Assembly (NCBI RefSeq): GCF_001611975.1
Contig: NZ_CP014525.1
Coordinates: forward strand, 1,666,001-1,730,000
Length of the DNA stretch: 64,000 nucleotides
Source: Haematospirillum jordaniae
Lineage (GTDB): Bacteria > Pseudomonadota > Alphaproteobacteria > Rhodospirillales > Rhodospirillaceae
Reading direction: 5' to 3'
Of the stretch, positions 31,854 through 41,324 are shown piece after piece. The translations under genes and the position numbers were made by a program. The first letter of the stretch is position 1; every line of letters begins with the position of its first letter. The notes below the pieces were generated by a model. The model saw only the letters and a list, made by a program, of their open reading frames with translations, had not been told where the DNA came from and made no database searches.

Positions 31854-32281
31854 TTATCGGTATTGGTCATGATATGGTGGATATTCGCAGGATAGAAAGG
31901 GCCGCCCTGCGTTATGGCTCACGTTTTCTTGACCGTATTTTCACCCCCGCCGAGCAAGCGCTCGCAGCGCAGCGCAGCGCGGATCCGGCTGTTTATGCGG
32001 GCACCTTGGCAAAGCGTTTCGCTGCAAAAGAGGCTCTTGCAAAGGCTTTGGGTACAGGGGTTGGGCGATGTGGGGTTTTATTCCGCTCCTTGGAAGTCAT
32101 CGTTTCGGAGCAAGGTGCGCCGGGTATGGTGCTCCATAATGGGGCTGCGTGTTACCTTCGGAATATTACGCCGGAAGGCAGGATGGTTCGTGTTCATCTG
32201 AGCATGACAGATGAGTATCCCTATGCATCAGCTTTTGTGTTGCTTGAGGCTGCCATGGCAGGGCCAAGTTTCCCCCGTTAA
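31850..32281 (+). CDS. acpS: Holo-[acyl-carrier-protein] synthase
   Basis: This 143-residue enzyme attaches 4'-phosphopantetheine from CoA to acyl carrier protein. IGIGHDMVDIRRIE carries the magnesium ligand Asp8, and RFAAKEALAKALGTG the second acidic ligand. The C-terminal VHLSMTDEYPYASAFV strand is typical, with Asp/Glu in place of the more usual SHE form. The ATG overlaps the pdxJ stop (ATGA). A short tandem AGCGC repeat lies at about 31974-31990 within the coding sequence. Confidence 0.94.
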   Translation: MIIGIGHDMVDIRRIERAALRYGSRFLDRIFTPAEQALAAQRSADPAVYAGTLAKRFAAKEALAKALGTGVGRCGVLFRSLEVIVSEQGAPGMVLHNGAACYLRNITPEGRMVRVHLSMTDEYPYASAFVLLEAAMAGPSFPR

Positions 32282-32305
32282 TATCTTGACTTGACAGGGT
32301 AACCC

Positions 32306-32330
32306 CTGGCCGGTTTCACTCCTCGGCCAG
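32306..32330 (+). repeat. Hairpin between acpS and lepB
   Basis: CTGGCCG at 32306-32312 pairs perfectly with CGGCCAG at 32324-32330 around 11 bases. There is no T run. It may tune transcription or RNA processing within the operon. Confidence 0.4.
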
Positions 32331-32387
32331 AGCTAGCCTGTCTGCTCTGCGCTTTTGTCCTTTCATCCAAAAGGAAGTTATAGTCTG

Positions 32388-33152
32388 ATGCCGCACAGAA
32401 AAGCTGGGGGGACGGGAGAGACTGTCAGAACAGTGGCCGCCGCTGTCTTTGTTGCTCTCCTTGTAAGGACGGTTGCTTTCGAGCCCTTCAACATCCCTTC
32501 AGGATCCATGATTCCCAATCTTCTGGTCGGGGATTACCTTTTTGTTTCAAAATATTCGTATGGATACAGTCGTTTTTCGATGCCGCTGTCGCCCCCTTTT
32601 TTTTCAGGGCGTGTGTTGTTCTCAGAGCCGAAGCGTGGCGATATTGCTGTATTCAAGTACCCTCGCGATGTCTCTATTGATTATATTAAGCGTATCATTG
32701 GGTTACCCGGTGACCGCATTCAGATGCGTGGGGGGCGTCTTTATATAAACGGTACGATGATGATGCGTGAGAGGGTGGAGGACTACGTTTATATTGATAC
32801 AGACGGTCATATCATGCGATCAGCACGGTATATCGAGACCTTGCCTAACGGAACGCATTATCCGATACTGGAGGCTGGTGATACGGCTAGGTATGATGAT
32901 ACCCCGGAATACGTTGTGCCTGAAGGGCACTACTTCATGATGGGCGACAACCGTGACCGTTCGGCGGATAGCCGTACTGTGGATGTTGGCTTCGTTCCTT
33001 CCGAGAATTTGGTTGGACGGGCGGAGATTCTCTTTTTTTCCACAAATGGGACTGCCCGTTTCTGGGAATTCTGGAAGTGGCCCGTGGCGACCCGCTGGGG
33101 GCGCCTTTTCCGTGATCTCAGGGCATCATCTTCTGGTGATGACGTGTCGTAA
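32388..33152 (+). CDS. lepB: Signal peptidase I
   Basis: This 254-residue membrane enzyme removes Sec and Tat signal peptides on the periplasmic side. One N-terminal membrane helix precedes FNIPSGSMIPNLLVGD with nucleophile Ser40, and YIKRIIGLPGDRI supplies the general base Lys101. MGDNRDRSADSR is the third conserved box. The ATG at 32388 lies 12 bases after AAGGAAG; the TTG at 32355 is less likely. The gene sits in the usual alphaproteobacterial place upstream of rnc and era. Confidence 0.96.
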   Translation: MPHRKAGGTGETVRTVAAAVFVALLVRTVAFEPFNIPSGSMIPNLLVGDYLFVSKYSYGYSRFSMPLSPPFFSGRVLFSEPKRGDIAVFKYPRDVSIDYIKRIIGLPGDRIQMRGGRLYINGTMMMRERVEDYVYIDTDGHIMRSARYIETLPNGTHYPILEAGDTARYDDTPEYVVPEGHYFMMGDNRDRSADSRTVDVGFVPSENLVGRAEILFFSTNGTARFWEFWKWPVATRWGRLFRDLRASSSGDDVS

Positions 33153-33170
33153 TAGTTACAGGAATCTGCT

Positions 33171-33851
33171 TTGTGTAGTCTGTTTATCGGTCTGGCCGCA
33201 GTGCTGGATCATACGTTTCGCGATGAGAGCTTACTTGAACTTGCGATGACCCACCGCAGCCGGGGTCTTTCCCGGGGCCATAATGCCGGAACCAATGAAC
33301 GCTTGGAGTTTCTTGGAGACCGCGTTCTTGGGTTGGTTGTTGCAGATATGTTGTACCATCGTTTTCCTGCTGAAAACGAGGGAGCCTTGGCGCGCCGCCA
33401 TGCGGCCTTGGTCCGTCGGGAAGCCTTGGCCGATGTTGCGTCAAGGCTCAATCTTGGGGACTTTCTGATCCTTGCCAAGGGTGATGAGGATTTGGGGGGA
33501 AGAACTAATCCTGCCCTTCTTGCAGATGCCTGTGAGGCCGTTATTGGGGCGATATATCTGGATGGCGGCTTCGATGCGGCTTCTGGTTTTATCCGGCGTT
33601 TCTGGATACCGCTGATGGACAAGGTGACAGAACCGCCCAAGGATCCCAAGACAGGCCTTCAGGAATGGGCGCAAAAGAGGGGGCTTCCTCTTCCGGTTTA
33701 TGAAACCGTTGCCGCTGATGGACCGGATCATAATCCCTCATTTACAATTCGGGTCATGGTGCAAGGTGTGCCGCCTGAAGTGGCATCCGGCCCATCCAAG
33801 CGGATTGCCGCGCAAATGGCTGCCCGTATTCTTCTGGAGAAATTAGGTTAA
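33171..33851 (+). CDS. rnc: Ribonuclease III
   Basis: This 226-residue enzyme cuts double-stranded RNA, including the rRNA precursor. The N-terminal catalytic domain has the signature NERLEFLGDRVLGL and DACEAVIGAIYLDGG with acidic metal ligands. The C-terminal dsRNA-binding domain starts near DPKTGLQEWAQKRG and ends GPSKRIAAQMAARILL. Start is probably TTG 33171, eight bases after CAGGA; no ATG lies upstream of the homologous region. Its stop overlaps the era start (TAATG). Confidence 0.96.
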   Translation: MCSLFIGLAAVLDHTFRDESLLELAMTHRSRGLSRGHNAGTNERLEFLGDRVLGLVVADMLYHRFPAENEGALARRHAALVRREALADVASRLNLGDFLILAKGDEDLGGRTNPALLADACEAVIGAIYLDGGFDAASGFIRRFWIPLMDKVTEPPKDPKTGLQEWAQKRGLPLPVYETVAADGPDHNPSFTIRVMVQGVPPEVASGPSKRIAAQMAARILLEKLG

Positions 33852-34762
33852 TGACAGTTTCTGAGCCGACCCGCTGTGCTTTTGTGGCCGTTCTCGGGGC
33901 GCCCAATGCAGGCAAGTCAACGTTGGTCAATGCGTTTGTTGGTACCAAGGTCAGCATTGTATCCCCAAAGGTTCAGACAACGCGCACGCGTGTTCGCGGG
34001 GTTGCCATGTCGGGAAATGCCCAGATTGTATTTATTGATACACCGGGTATTTTTCGTACAGCCAAGCGTCGGTTGGAGCGTGCGATGGTTGCGGCTGCAT
34101 GGGGTGGTGCTGCTGATGCAGATCGCCTGATGCTGACCATTGATGCCGCACGGGGTATTGATGATGATACCCGTGTGATCATCGACACGTTGAAGTCTGC
34201 GTCAAGCACGGGTGTTATCTTGGTTCTCAATAAGATTGATCTTGTTGAGCGTTCAAAGCTTCTGGCATTGACAGAAAGCTTGTTCAACGAGGGAATTTTT
34301 GAGCGTGTCTTCATGATTTCGGCGAAATCAGGCGATGGCATTGACGATCTTTTGGCCTGTTTGGTGGAATCTGCTCCTGAGGGGCCATGGATGTTCCCTG
34401 AAGATGAAGTGTCGGACGTGCCACAGCGCCTTTTAGCGGCTGAATTGACTCGGGAGAAGGTATTCCTGAACCTGCACGAGGAGCTGCCCTATAGCATTAC
34501 GGTGGAGACGGAACGCTGGGATGAGCGCCCGGATGGTTCTGTGCGTATTGATCAGACGATTTATGTGATGCGTGACAGCCAGCGCATGATTGTCCTTGGC
34601 AAGGGGGGCAGCAAGATCCGTTCGATCGGTGCGAGTGCCCGCAAGGAGCTGGAGTCACTCCTAGAGCGTCGGATCCATCTTTTCCTGCACGTGACTGTAC
34701 GCGAACAGTGGGCCGAAGATCCGTCGCGTTACAATGCTTGGGGTCTGGACTATAACGTTTAA
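33851..34762 (+). CDS. era: GTPase Era
   Basis: This 303-residue GTPase binds the 3' end of 16S rRNA during 30S assembly. The G domain shows GAPNAGKST (residues 16-24), DTPGIF and NKIDL. The C-terminal KH domain includes MIVLGKGGSKIRSIG. The start overlaps the rnc stop by one base, so the two RNA-processing genes are coupled. Confidence 0.97.
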   Translation: MTVSEPTRCAFVAVLGAPNAGKSTLVNAFVGTKVSIVSPKVQTTRTRVRGVAMSGNAQIVFIDTPGIFRTAKRRLERAMVAAAWGGAADADRLMLTIDAARGIDDDTRVIIDTLKSASSTGVILVLNKIDLVERSKLLALTESLFNEGIFERVFMISAKSGDGIDDLLACLVESAPEGPWMFPEDEVSDVPQRLLAAELTREKVFLNLHEELPYSITVETERWDERPDGSVRIDQTIYVMRDSQRMIVLGKGGSKIRSIGASARKELESLLERRIHLFLHVTVREQWAEDPSRYNAWGLDYNV

Positions 34763-34785
34763 GGTGCGTAGCAGGGGATATTGAT

Positions 34786-35520
34786 ATGGCTGTGGCGTGG
34801 CAGGATACCGGGGTCGTTCTGTCTATCCACCCGCTTGGTGAAGGGCGTGTTCGTCTTTCTGTCCTGACGGCCACGCGTGGGCGGTGGAATGGTCTGGTCA
34901 TGTCATCCCGTCTGGTTCGGAAAGGGGGGACGGGGGTTCTCCAGCCAGGCAATATTGTGCAGCTGTACTGGAAAGCGCGTCTGGGGGAGCAGCTTGGAAT
35001 ATTCGATGTCGAGCTTCTTGAAAGCATAGCTCCGCATTTTTTTGATCAGCCAATAACCTTGGAAGCTTTGGCATCGGCCTGCGCTGTTCTGGATACGGTC
35101 TTGCCTGAAAGACATCCGTATCCCGATATCTGGGCAGCGCTGTTGGCTCTTCTGGCTGCCCTGCGGGAATGCGGACGCATGGATATTTATGTGCGGTGGG
35201 AAATCAAGGTATTGGCTGGCTTGGGGTATGGGCTGGATTTGTCCTGTTGTGCTGCTACGGGCTCTACCAGCAACCTGATTTATGTTTCCCCCAAAACAGG
35301 CCGTGCTGTCAGCGCGTTGGCCGGGGAGCCTTATCGTGATCGCCTTTTGGTCTTGCCGCCGTTTCTGGTTGATCCGGACGAGGATGCTGATCCATCAGCC
35401 CTGCTTCAGGGATTAAACCTGACAGGATATTTCTTGGAGAAGCATCTCCTTGTTCCTCCCCGCGCTTGTCTACCGTCTGTTCGCCAGCGCCTTGCACAGC
35501 ATTTCTTGTCCCGGCCTTGA
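34786..35520 (+). CDS. recO: DNA repair protein RecO
   Basis: This 244-residue protein is RecO, which with RecF and RecR loads RecA on SSB-coated DNA and anneals strands. The N-terminal OB fold begins WQDTGVVLSIHPLGEGRVRLSVLT (split: DTGVVLSIHPLGEG), and the helical C-terminal domain has the LLALLAALRECG and FLEKHLL stretches. The zinc-binding cysteines of some RecO proteins are not evident beyond LDLSCCAATG. It lies 23 bases after era, the standard order. Confidence 0.93.
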   Translation: MAVAWQDTGVVLSIHPLGEGRVRLSVLTATRGRWNGLVMSSRLVRKGGTGVLQPGNIVQLYWKARLGEQLGIFDVELLESIAPHFFDQPITLEALASACAVLDTVLPERHPYPDIWAALLALLAALRECGRMDIYVRWEIKVLAGLGYGLDLSCCAATGSTSNLIYVSPKTGRAVSALAGEPYRDRLLVLPPFLVDPDEDADPSALLQGLNLTGYFLEKHLLVPPRACLPSVRQRLAQHFLSRP

Positions 35521-35600
35521 CCTGCAGGGGGGATAGCAAGGTATAGTGCGGCCTTTGCTGTCCTGCCATCTGTAGCTGCTTTTCCTTCGGGGTTTTTTGC

Positions 35601-37820
35601 ATGAGCGCGTCAAAATCTGCCGAGATCATACGTCACCAGCCATTGGCCGAAGCGCTGTCCGAGCGCTATCTCGCTTATGCCCTTTCGACCATTGTTTCCC
35701 GTTCACTTCCCGATGTGCGGGATGGATTGAAGCCGGTCCATCGCCGTTTGTTGTACGCCATGCGGCTTCTCAAACTGGACCCCGCCGGTGGTTTCAAGAA
35801 GTGTGCCCGCGTGGTCGGGGATGTAATCGGTAAATACCACCCTCATGGTGATGGGGCTGTTTATGATGCCTTGGTGCGTCTGGCCCAGGATTTTGCGGCC
35901 CGGTATCCATTGGTCGAGGGACAGGGTAACTTTGGCAATATTGACGGCGATGGCGCTGCTGCCATGCGTTATACCGAATCCCGTCTGACAGAGGTGGCAA
36001 CAGCCCTGATGGATGGGCTGGACGAGGATGCTGTTGATTTCCGCGAGACCTATGATGGTGAGGAGTCAGAGCCGGTGGTTATGCCGGCAGCGTTTCCCAA
36101 TGTGCTGGCCAATGGGTCTTCCGGTATTGCCGTTGGCATGGCAACCAATATTCCCCCTCATAATATAGGGGAGTTGTGTGATGCGCTTCTAGCGCTAATC
36201 AAGAAGCCAGATCTTTCGGTGGATGGATTGCTGGCCTGCATCAAGGGGCCTGATTTTCCCACAGGCGGCATTCTTGTAGACAGCCCGGATTCCGTGCACG
36301 AGGCTTATGCGACCGGGCGCGGAACGTTCCGCTTGCGCGCCCGCTGGGAGATAGAGAAACTCTCGCACGGCTTGTTCCAGATTATCGTCACCGAGATTCC
36401 CTATCAGGTCCAGAAATCAAGGGTGATCGAGAAGATAGCAGAGCTTCTAAATGCAAAGAAACTGCCCCTTCTGGCTGATATCCGTGATGAGTCTGCCGAG
36501 GATGTGCGCGTTGTTCTCGAGCCTCGTAACCGGACTGTTGACCCGGAACTGTTGATGGAACATTTGTTCCGCCAGACGGATCTGGAAATACGGTTCAGCC
36601 TTAACATGAATGTTCTGTCTGCGGATGGAACGCCCCGCGTGATGCCGTTGAAGGATGTTCTTGAGGCTTTTCTGGAACACCGGATCGAAGTGCTGGAGCG
36701 GAGGTCGCGCTATCGACTGGGGAAGATTGACCATAGGCTGGAGATCTTGGCAGGCTATCTAATTGCCTATCTCAATCTGGATGAAGTCATCCGTATTATT
36801 CGTGAGGAAGATGAGGCAAAAGCAGCTTTGATGAAAGCTTTCGGGCTCTCTGATATGCAGGCTGAGGCTATCCTGAATATGCGACTACGGTCTTTGCGGC
36901 GTCTTGAGGAAGTTGAAATCCGTGGCGAGTATGATCGTCTGTCTTCAGAAAAGGCCGGCCTGGAATCATTGTTGGCGGAGCCTTCCCTGCGTTGGGCTGA
37001 AATTTCCCGACAGCTGATAGAGACGAAAAAGAGATTTGGTCAGAAGACGCGCCTTGGAGCCAGAAAGACAGAGATTGCGGGTCCACCGTCTGCTGTGGTT
37101 GTCCCGATTGAGGCTGTGATTGAGAGGGAGCCTGTTACACTCCTGTTGTCGGAGAAAGGTTGGATCCGTGCCCTGAAGGGCCATGCGGAAGATCTAACGG
37201 AGACCCGGTTCAAAGAGGGTGATCAACTCTGGATTGCCCTACATGCCTACACAACAGACAAAATCCTGATCTTTGCCACGACGGGGCGGTTTTATACCTT
37301 GGCAGCCGATCGGATACCACGGGGACGTGGTTTCGGCGAACCGTTACGGTTGATGGTTGATCTGCCCAATGATGCAGAAGTGGCTGCTCTTATGGTGCAT
37401 GAGGCGGGGAGAGAGCTTCTTCTGGCTTCTTCCGGTGGGCGTGGTTTCCGTGTTGCGGAAGATGATATTGTTGCCCAGACTCGTGCTGGTAAGCAGGTTC
37501 TTGTCCCAGGAGAAGGTGAGATAGCCGCATTCTGCCTACCAGTGGATGGCGATACGGTTGCAATCGTCGGGCAGAACAGGAAGCTGTTGGTATTTTCGAT
37601 CGAGGAGGTTCCCCTGATGGCAAAGGGACGGGGGGTTATCCTTCAGAAATACAAGGATGGTGGAACCTCGGACGTCAAGGTTTTCAGGGCCGAGGATGGT
37701 TTGACATTCCGTTCCGGGGAGCGTATTCGCACCGAGATGAACTTGGTGCCGTGGCGTGGGGCGCGTGCCGGGCAGGGCAAGTTGCCTCCGACTGGATTTC
37801 CCCGTAGCAATCGTTTTTAG
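35601..37820 (+). CDS. parC: DNA topoisomerase IV subunit A
   Basis: This 739-residue protein is the breakage-reunion subunit of topoisomerase IV, which unlinks daughter chromosomes. YLAYALSTIVSRSLPDVRDGLKPVHRR opens the winged-helix domain (split: SLPDVRDGLKPVHRR), and AAMRYTESRLT holds the catalytic tyrosine. Its length (739) and the reduced C-terminal propeller separate it from GyrA. ATG 35601 follows CGGGG. The stop overlaps the convergent bpt stop by four bases. Confidence 0.95.
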   Translation: MSASKSAEIIRHQPLAEALSERYLAYALSTIVSRSLPDVRDGLKPVHRRLLYAMRLLKLDPAGGFKKCARVVGDVIGKYHPHGDGAVYDALVRLAQDFAARYPLVEGQGNFGNIDGDGAAAMRYTESRLTEVATALMDGLDEDAVDFRETYDGEESEPVVMPAAFPNVLANGSSGIAVGMATNIPPHNIGELCDALLALIKKPDLSVDGLLACIKGPDFPTGGILVDSPDSVHEAYATGRGTFRLRARWEIEKLSHGLFQIIVTEIPYQVQKSRVIEKIAELLNAKKLPLLADIRDESAEDVRVVLEPRNRTVDPELLMEHLFRQTDLEIRFSLNMNVLSADGTPRVMPLKDVLEAFLEHRIEVLERRSRYRLGKIDHRLEILAGYLIAYLNLDEVIRIIREEDEAKAALMKAFGLSDMQAEAILNMRLRSLRRLEEVEIRGEYDRLSSEKAGLESLLAEPSLRWAEISRQLIETKKRFGQKTRLGARKTEIAGPPSAVVVPIEAVIEREPVTLLLSEKGWIRALKGHAEDLTETRFKEGDQLWIALHAYTTDKILIFATTGRFYTLAADRIPRGRGFGEPLRLMVDLPNDAEVAALMVHEAGRELLLASSGGRGFRVAEDDIVAQTRAGKQVLVPGEGEIAAFCLPVDGDTVAIVGQNRKLLVFSIEEVPLMAKGRGVILQKYKDGGTSDVKVFRAEDGLTFRSGERIRTEMNLVPWRGARAGQGKLPPTGFPRSNRF

Positions 37821-38584
37821 GGCGAGAAGGGCTGGAGAACGGGTGGACGCGGTGCCCCCGTTTTCTCGTCCAGAAGGTGCCATCCGTTTCCCGTAAAAAC
37901 TTCGAGCGGAGTGAAGCGCTCCTTATAGCTCATCTTTGGACTTTCTGCGATCCAGTAGCCCAGATAGACATAGGGCAGCTCAAGAGTCCGGGCCGTCTCA
38001 ATCATCCACAGGATGATGAAGGTACCAAGTCCTCTCCGGCTTTTAGAGGTGTCAAAGAAGCTGTAGACCCCGGAAACGCCATCGTCCATCTTGTCCATTA
38101 GGCAGACAGCTGTCAGTTTCCCTTGGTGATCACGGAATTCAACTAGGTGCGTTTCGATCGGGCTGTCTTCAACCATGGCCCTGTAGTCGTAGAAGCTCAT
38201 CAAGGCCATGTCGCTGCCGCTGTGACGGCACGCTTGGTAGGCGCTGAAAAGCCGGTATTGTTCGGCTGTTGCTCTTGGTGGCACCATCCGTCCATAAAGG
38301 TCTGCGTTGCTGTTCCAGGTGCGACGAAAGCTGCGGTTTCTTGCAAAGTCACGGACCACTACCCGCACCGGCGTGCAGGCTGTGCAGCTGGGGCATGCGG
38401 GTGCGTAAGCAATGGAGTGGCTACGGCGAAAGCCGGATCGTGACAGCGTATCGTGTAAAGCCCCGGCATCCGGGCCGGCAAGCTCGGTCACAATCTTCCG
38501 CTCCATCCGTCCTTCCATATAGGGGCACGGCATGGGGGCGGTTGTGAAAAAGAAGTGCGGTCGCCGTACCGGAGAATTTTCCAT
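37817..38584 (-). CDS. bpt: Aspartate/glutamate leucyltransferase (Bpt)
   Basis: This 255-residue protein matches bacterial Bpt, which transfers leucine from leucyl-tRNA to proteins with N-terminal Asp or Glu, marking them for ClpS/ClpAP. The N-terminal arginyltransferase-like part shows PCPYMEGRMERKIV and a cysteine cluster CPSCTACTPVRV; the C-terminal GNAT-like part has VYSFFDTSKSRRGLGTFIILW and VYLGYWIAESPKMSYK. It is convergent and overlapping with parC and lies 109 bases downstream of motB. Confidence 0.95.
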   Translation of the reverse strand: MENSPVRRPHFFFTTAPMPCPYMEGRMERKIVTELAGPDAGALHDTLSRSGFRRSHSIAYAPACPSCTACTPVRVVVRDFARNRSFRRTWNSNADLYGRMVPPRATAEQYRLFSAYQACRHSGSDMALMSFYDYRAMVEDSPIETHLVEFRDHQGKLTAVCLMDKMDDGVSGVYSFFDTSKSRRGLGTFIILWMIETARTLELPYVYLGYWIAESPKMSYKERFTPLEVFTGNGWHLLDEKTGAPRPPVLQPFSP

Positions 38585-38692
38585 CGTTCATTACCGATGC
38601 TGTCCTGTCACCACTATGATGGTGAAGCGTGTTCCCTGTAAACACAGCCTTCCGGACCAGGAGTCCCCTCAGAAAAGAGGTATCTCCTTGTT

Positions 38693-39679
38693 TCATCGGG
38701 TATCGAGGATACTGGGCAGGGGGCCGCCGCCTGGTGAACCCGGACTGCCGCTGTCGGCTGGGATAGCAGAATCGTCCCGGAGGAGAACAATGCTGATCCG
38801 CCGGTTGCGCGGGCTATCCGGATTGGATGGTTCTAGGGGATCATTGGGCCCAACGCCTGCGATCCGGGCAAACCGGTCATCCGGTACGCCACCCTGTAAC
38901 AGGACACGCCGTGCTGCCAAGGCCCTGTCGGCTGAAAGCTCCCAGCTTCCATAGCCGGACGGGTCCGTGAAGCCCCCCGAGTCGGCATGGCCGGAGACCG
39001 CAATCTTCTGTGGCATCAGTTTGACAACACGGCTGACCAGCAGGAGAAGTTTCTGGGTATGTTCATACAAGGCGCTGGATCCAGCCGGGAACATGGGAAG
39101 CCTGTCCTGGTCAATCAGCTGGATGCGCAACCCCTCGGGAGTGTTGTCAATGATCAGGCTGTCTTGCAGAGCCTTCATTTGTGGTAAAGCATTCAGGGCT
39201 TGCCTGATTTCGCGTGAGATGGTGTCAAGCTGTAGTTGCTCGCGTTGTCTGCGGGCATCTTCTTCCTTGCTTTGTTGCTGTTTCTGCTCTGCAGAGCTGT
39301 CCTGATCTTTTTCAGAACGCCCTTCCTGTGGATCGGTAAAATCCTGTCCGCCAGAACCGACTGTAGAAGGGGGAAGGTTAATATTAGTCGCAGGTGGAGC
39401 TGAATTGGACTGGGATGCCCCTTCACCAACGACCAAGCCGCCGAGCATGCCGCCCGCTCCACTTGGGCTTTGCGAAACAGCCGTGGGTGCAAAGTAGTTT
39501 GAAATCCCTTGCAGCTGTTCTTCGGTTACAGAATTAAGGAGCCACAGAAGAAGAAAGAAGGCCATCATTGCGGTCACAAAGTCGGCATAGGCCACTTTCC
39601 AAGCACCACCATGGGCCGCGTGACCACCCTTCTTGATCCGCTTGATGATTATTGCATTTTTGCCTTCTTCCTCGGCCAT
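38693..39679 (-). CDS. motB: Flagellar motor stator protein MotB
   Basis: This 328-residue protein is the peptidoglycan-anchored part of the proton-driven stator. A cytoplasmic basic N-terminus precedes a single membrane helix in which VAYADFVTAMMAFFLLLW holds the proton-carrying Asp33. A Ser/Gln-rich linker and a C-terminal OmpA-like domain (ISGHADSGGF-like VSGHADSGGF, LSADRALAARRVL, RNRRISIVL) follow. It lies 48 bases after motA in the same direction. Confidence 0.96.
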   Translation of the reverse strand: MAEEEGKNAIIIKRIKKGGHAAHGGAWKVAYADFVTAMMAFFLLLWLLNSVTEEQLQGISNYFAPTAVSQSPSGAGGMLGGLVVGEGASQSNSAPPATNINLPPSTVGSGGQDFTDPQEGRSEKDQDSSAEQKQQQSKEEDARRQREQLQLDTISREIRQALNALPQMKALQDSLIIDNTPEGLRIQLIDQDRLPMFPAGSSALYEHTQKLLLLVSRVVKLMPQKIAVSGHADSGGFTDPSGYGSWELSADRALAARRVLLQGGVPDDRFARIAGVGPNDPLEPSNPDSPRNRRISIVLLRDDSAIPADSGSPGSPGGGPLPSILDTR

Positions 39680-39727
39680 TTATCCCGCGCTGCCTTTCAT
39701 TCCGGACCGGATTTCCTTGGTTTTACA

Positions 39728-40588
39728 TCAGTCGTGCGAAAGGTTGGTGACCGTTTCTTCCAGTTCCTGGAACGTTGGACGTACATGAGGGGGGACAATT
39801 TTCCGGGCAAATTCGATGGAAACTTGTGGGGCATAGCCCTGCATATGTGCGAGAAGGCCAGCCTTAATGCAGTTCAGATATTCTGTTTCTGATGTGTATG
39901 CAGCATCAATGGCCCGCGAGAATGGAGCAAAAAAGCCATAGGACAGGAGAACCCCAGAGAACGTTCCGACCAAGGCAGCGCCAATCAGGTGCCCAAGAAC
40001 TTCTGGCGGTTCCGTAATCGACCCCATGGTGTGGATAACGCCAAGCACGGCGGCGACGATCCCTAATGCAGGCATACCATCAGCCATGTCGCCCACGGCC
40101 TTCACGACCAGGTGATGCTCGTGGTGGTGGGCCTCTATTTCCTCTGTGATGATGGTCTCTACCTCGTGGGCATTGTTCGTGCCGAGTGTCAGGAGACGTA
40201 GATAATCACATAGAAATACCAGTGTGTGGTGATCGGCAGAGAAATTGGGAAACTTCTGGAACAGCGGGCTTTCTTCAGGCCGTTCCACGTGGCTTTCGAG
40301 TGCCAGATCGCCTTTGGTCTTGGCAAGACGAAAGACTGAGTAAAGCATACTCAGCACTTCAAGATAGCTGTCTTTATGGTGGCGTGGCCCCTTCATCATG
40401 GGACCCATGGCGTGCCCGATTCCTTTCAGCACGCTTGTCGGGCTCCCGATTACCATGCTGCCACCGGCCGCCCCGAAAATAATCAGGAACTCCAGTGGTT
40501 GCCAAAGAACGTCCAAGTGGCCACCACCCATGGCATAACCACCGATGACGCAGGCAATAACGATAACCGTGCCTATGATTACGAGCAT
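39728..40588 (-). CDS. motA: Flagellar motor stator protein MotA
   Basis: This 286-residue protein is the four-helix channel partner of MotB. Membrane segments appear near residues 5-22, 31-48, 165-190 and 200-222, with the conserved DGMPALGIVAAVLGVIHTMG and GTFSGVLLSYGF stretches around the channel prolines. The cytoplasmic loop contains ADHHTLVFLCDYLRLLTLG. It is the first gene of the motAB pair; chemotaxis or flagellar structural genes are absent from the window. Confidence 0.97.
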   Translation of the reverse strand: MLVIIGTVIVIACVIGGYAMGGGHLDVLWQPLEFLIIFGAAGGSMVIGSPTSVLKGIGHAMGPMMKGPRHHKDSYLEVLSMLYSVFRLAKTKGDLALESHVERPEESPLFQKFPNFSADHHTLVFLCDYLRLLTLGTNNAHEVETIITEEIEAHHHEHHLVVKAVGDMADGMPALGIVAAVLGVIHTMGSITEPPEVLGHLIGAALVGTFSGVLLSYGFFAPFSRAIDAAYTSETEYLNCIKAGLLAHMQGYAPQVSIEFARKIVPPHVRPTFQELEETVTNLSHD

Positions 40589-40841
40589 GTGCCCTCTGTC
40601 CCATGCGGATTCCGTGCGGCCGCTTCCTGACCAAAGGAACCAGACCCTCTGGTTTTAGCCAACCGGGACAGAAACTGCAACACAGGTCGGGAATTTGCTG
40701 CCCCTGTTGGCAATTCTGTCATGATTGTGCCACGTCTGGTCATGTCATGCGGGAAAATCCTTGTTTGTAGGTTATACAATTTCGTAGTACTGGGGCACAC
40801 TGGTGTGTACCGCCTGAAACAGGCCAGACAGGTGAGGGTTT

Positions 40842-41324
40842 ATGCTGCTTGATGATCATAGCTTTCGTAAGACTCTTGGGTGCTTCCCAACCGGTGTGAC
40901 AGTCATGACCACCTTGGGGAAAGATGGTGCTGCCACAGGCGTCACGATCAGCGCCTTTAGTTCGCTTTCGTTGTCGCCTCCTCTTGTATTATTCTGCTTG
41001 GACAAAAAGACATCCTGCCTTGATGCCTTCTTGGATGGTCACTTTGGCGTGAACATTCTCGCACAGGACCAGAAAGCTGTTTCGGTTGCCTTTGCGCGCC
41101 GCAGTGGTGACAAGTGGCAGGGTATTACGCAGCGCCGTGGTGTCACGGGCATACCTCTCCTTGAAGGCTGTGTGGCGTGCCTTGAGTGTAAGGTTGTTCA
41201 GGTTGTTGATGGTGGAGACCACAAAATTATTGTTGGTCAGGTCGAACACCTTGAAAGCAATGACGTAAAGCTGCCGCTTCTCTATTTCCGTGGTGATTAC
41301 AGCCGGATAGGAGATGCCGTTTAG
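40842..41324 (+). CDS. Flavin reductase-like FMN-binding protein
   Basis: This 160-residue protein has the flavin reductase (FMN-binding split-barrel) fold used by reductase partners of two-component monooxygenases. FPTGVTVMTTLGKDGAATGVTISAFSSLSLSPPLVLFC is the hallmark (split: TGVTISAFSSLSLSPPLVLF), and FGVNILAQDQ and GDHKIIVGQVEHL follow. No monooxygenase component is nearby, so the partner is unknown. ATG 40842 follows GTGAGGG. It converges with the D-amino acid dehydrogenase gene, their stops overlapping by four bases. Confidence 0.9.
   Translation: MLLDDHSFRKTLGCFPTGVTVMTTLGKDGAATGVTISAFSSLSLSPPLVLFCLDKKTSCLDAFLDGHFGVNILAQDQKAVSVAFARRSGDKWQGITQRRGVTGIPLLEGCVACLECKVVQVVDGGDHKIIVGQVEHLESNDVKLPLLYFRGDYSRIGDAV

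Noticed and set aside
40589..40841. Possible sigma-54 promoter for motA (TGGCAC on the minus strand)
   Set aside because: The -12 GC element is not at the required spacing.
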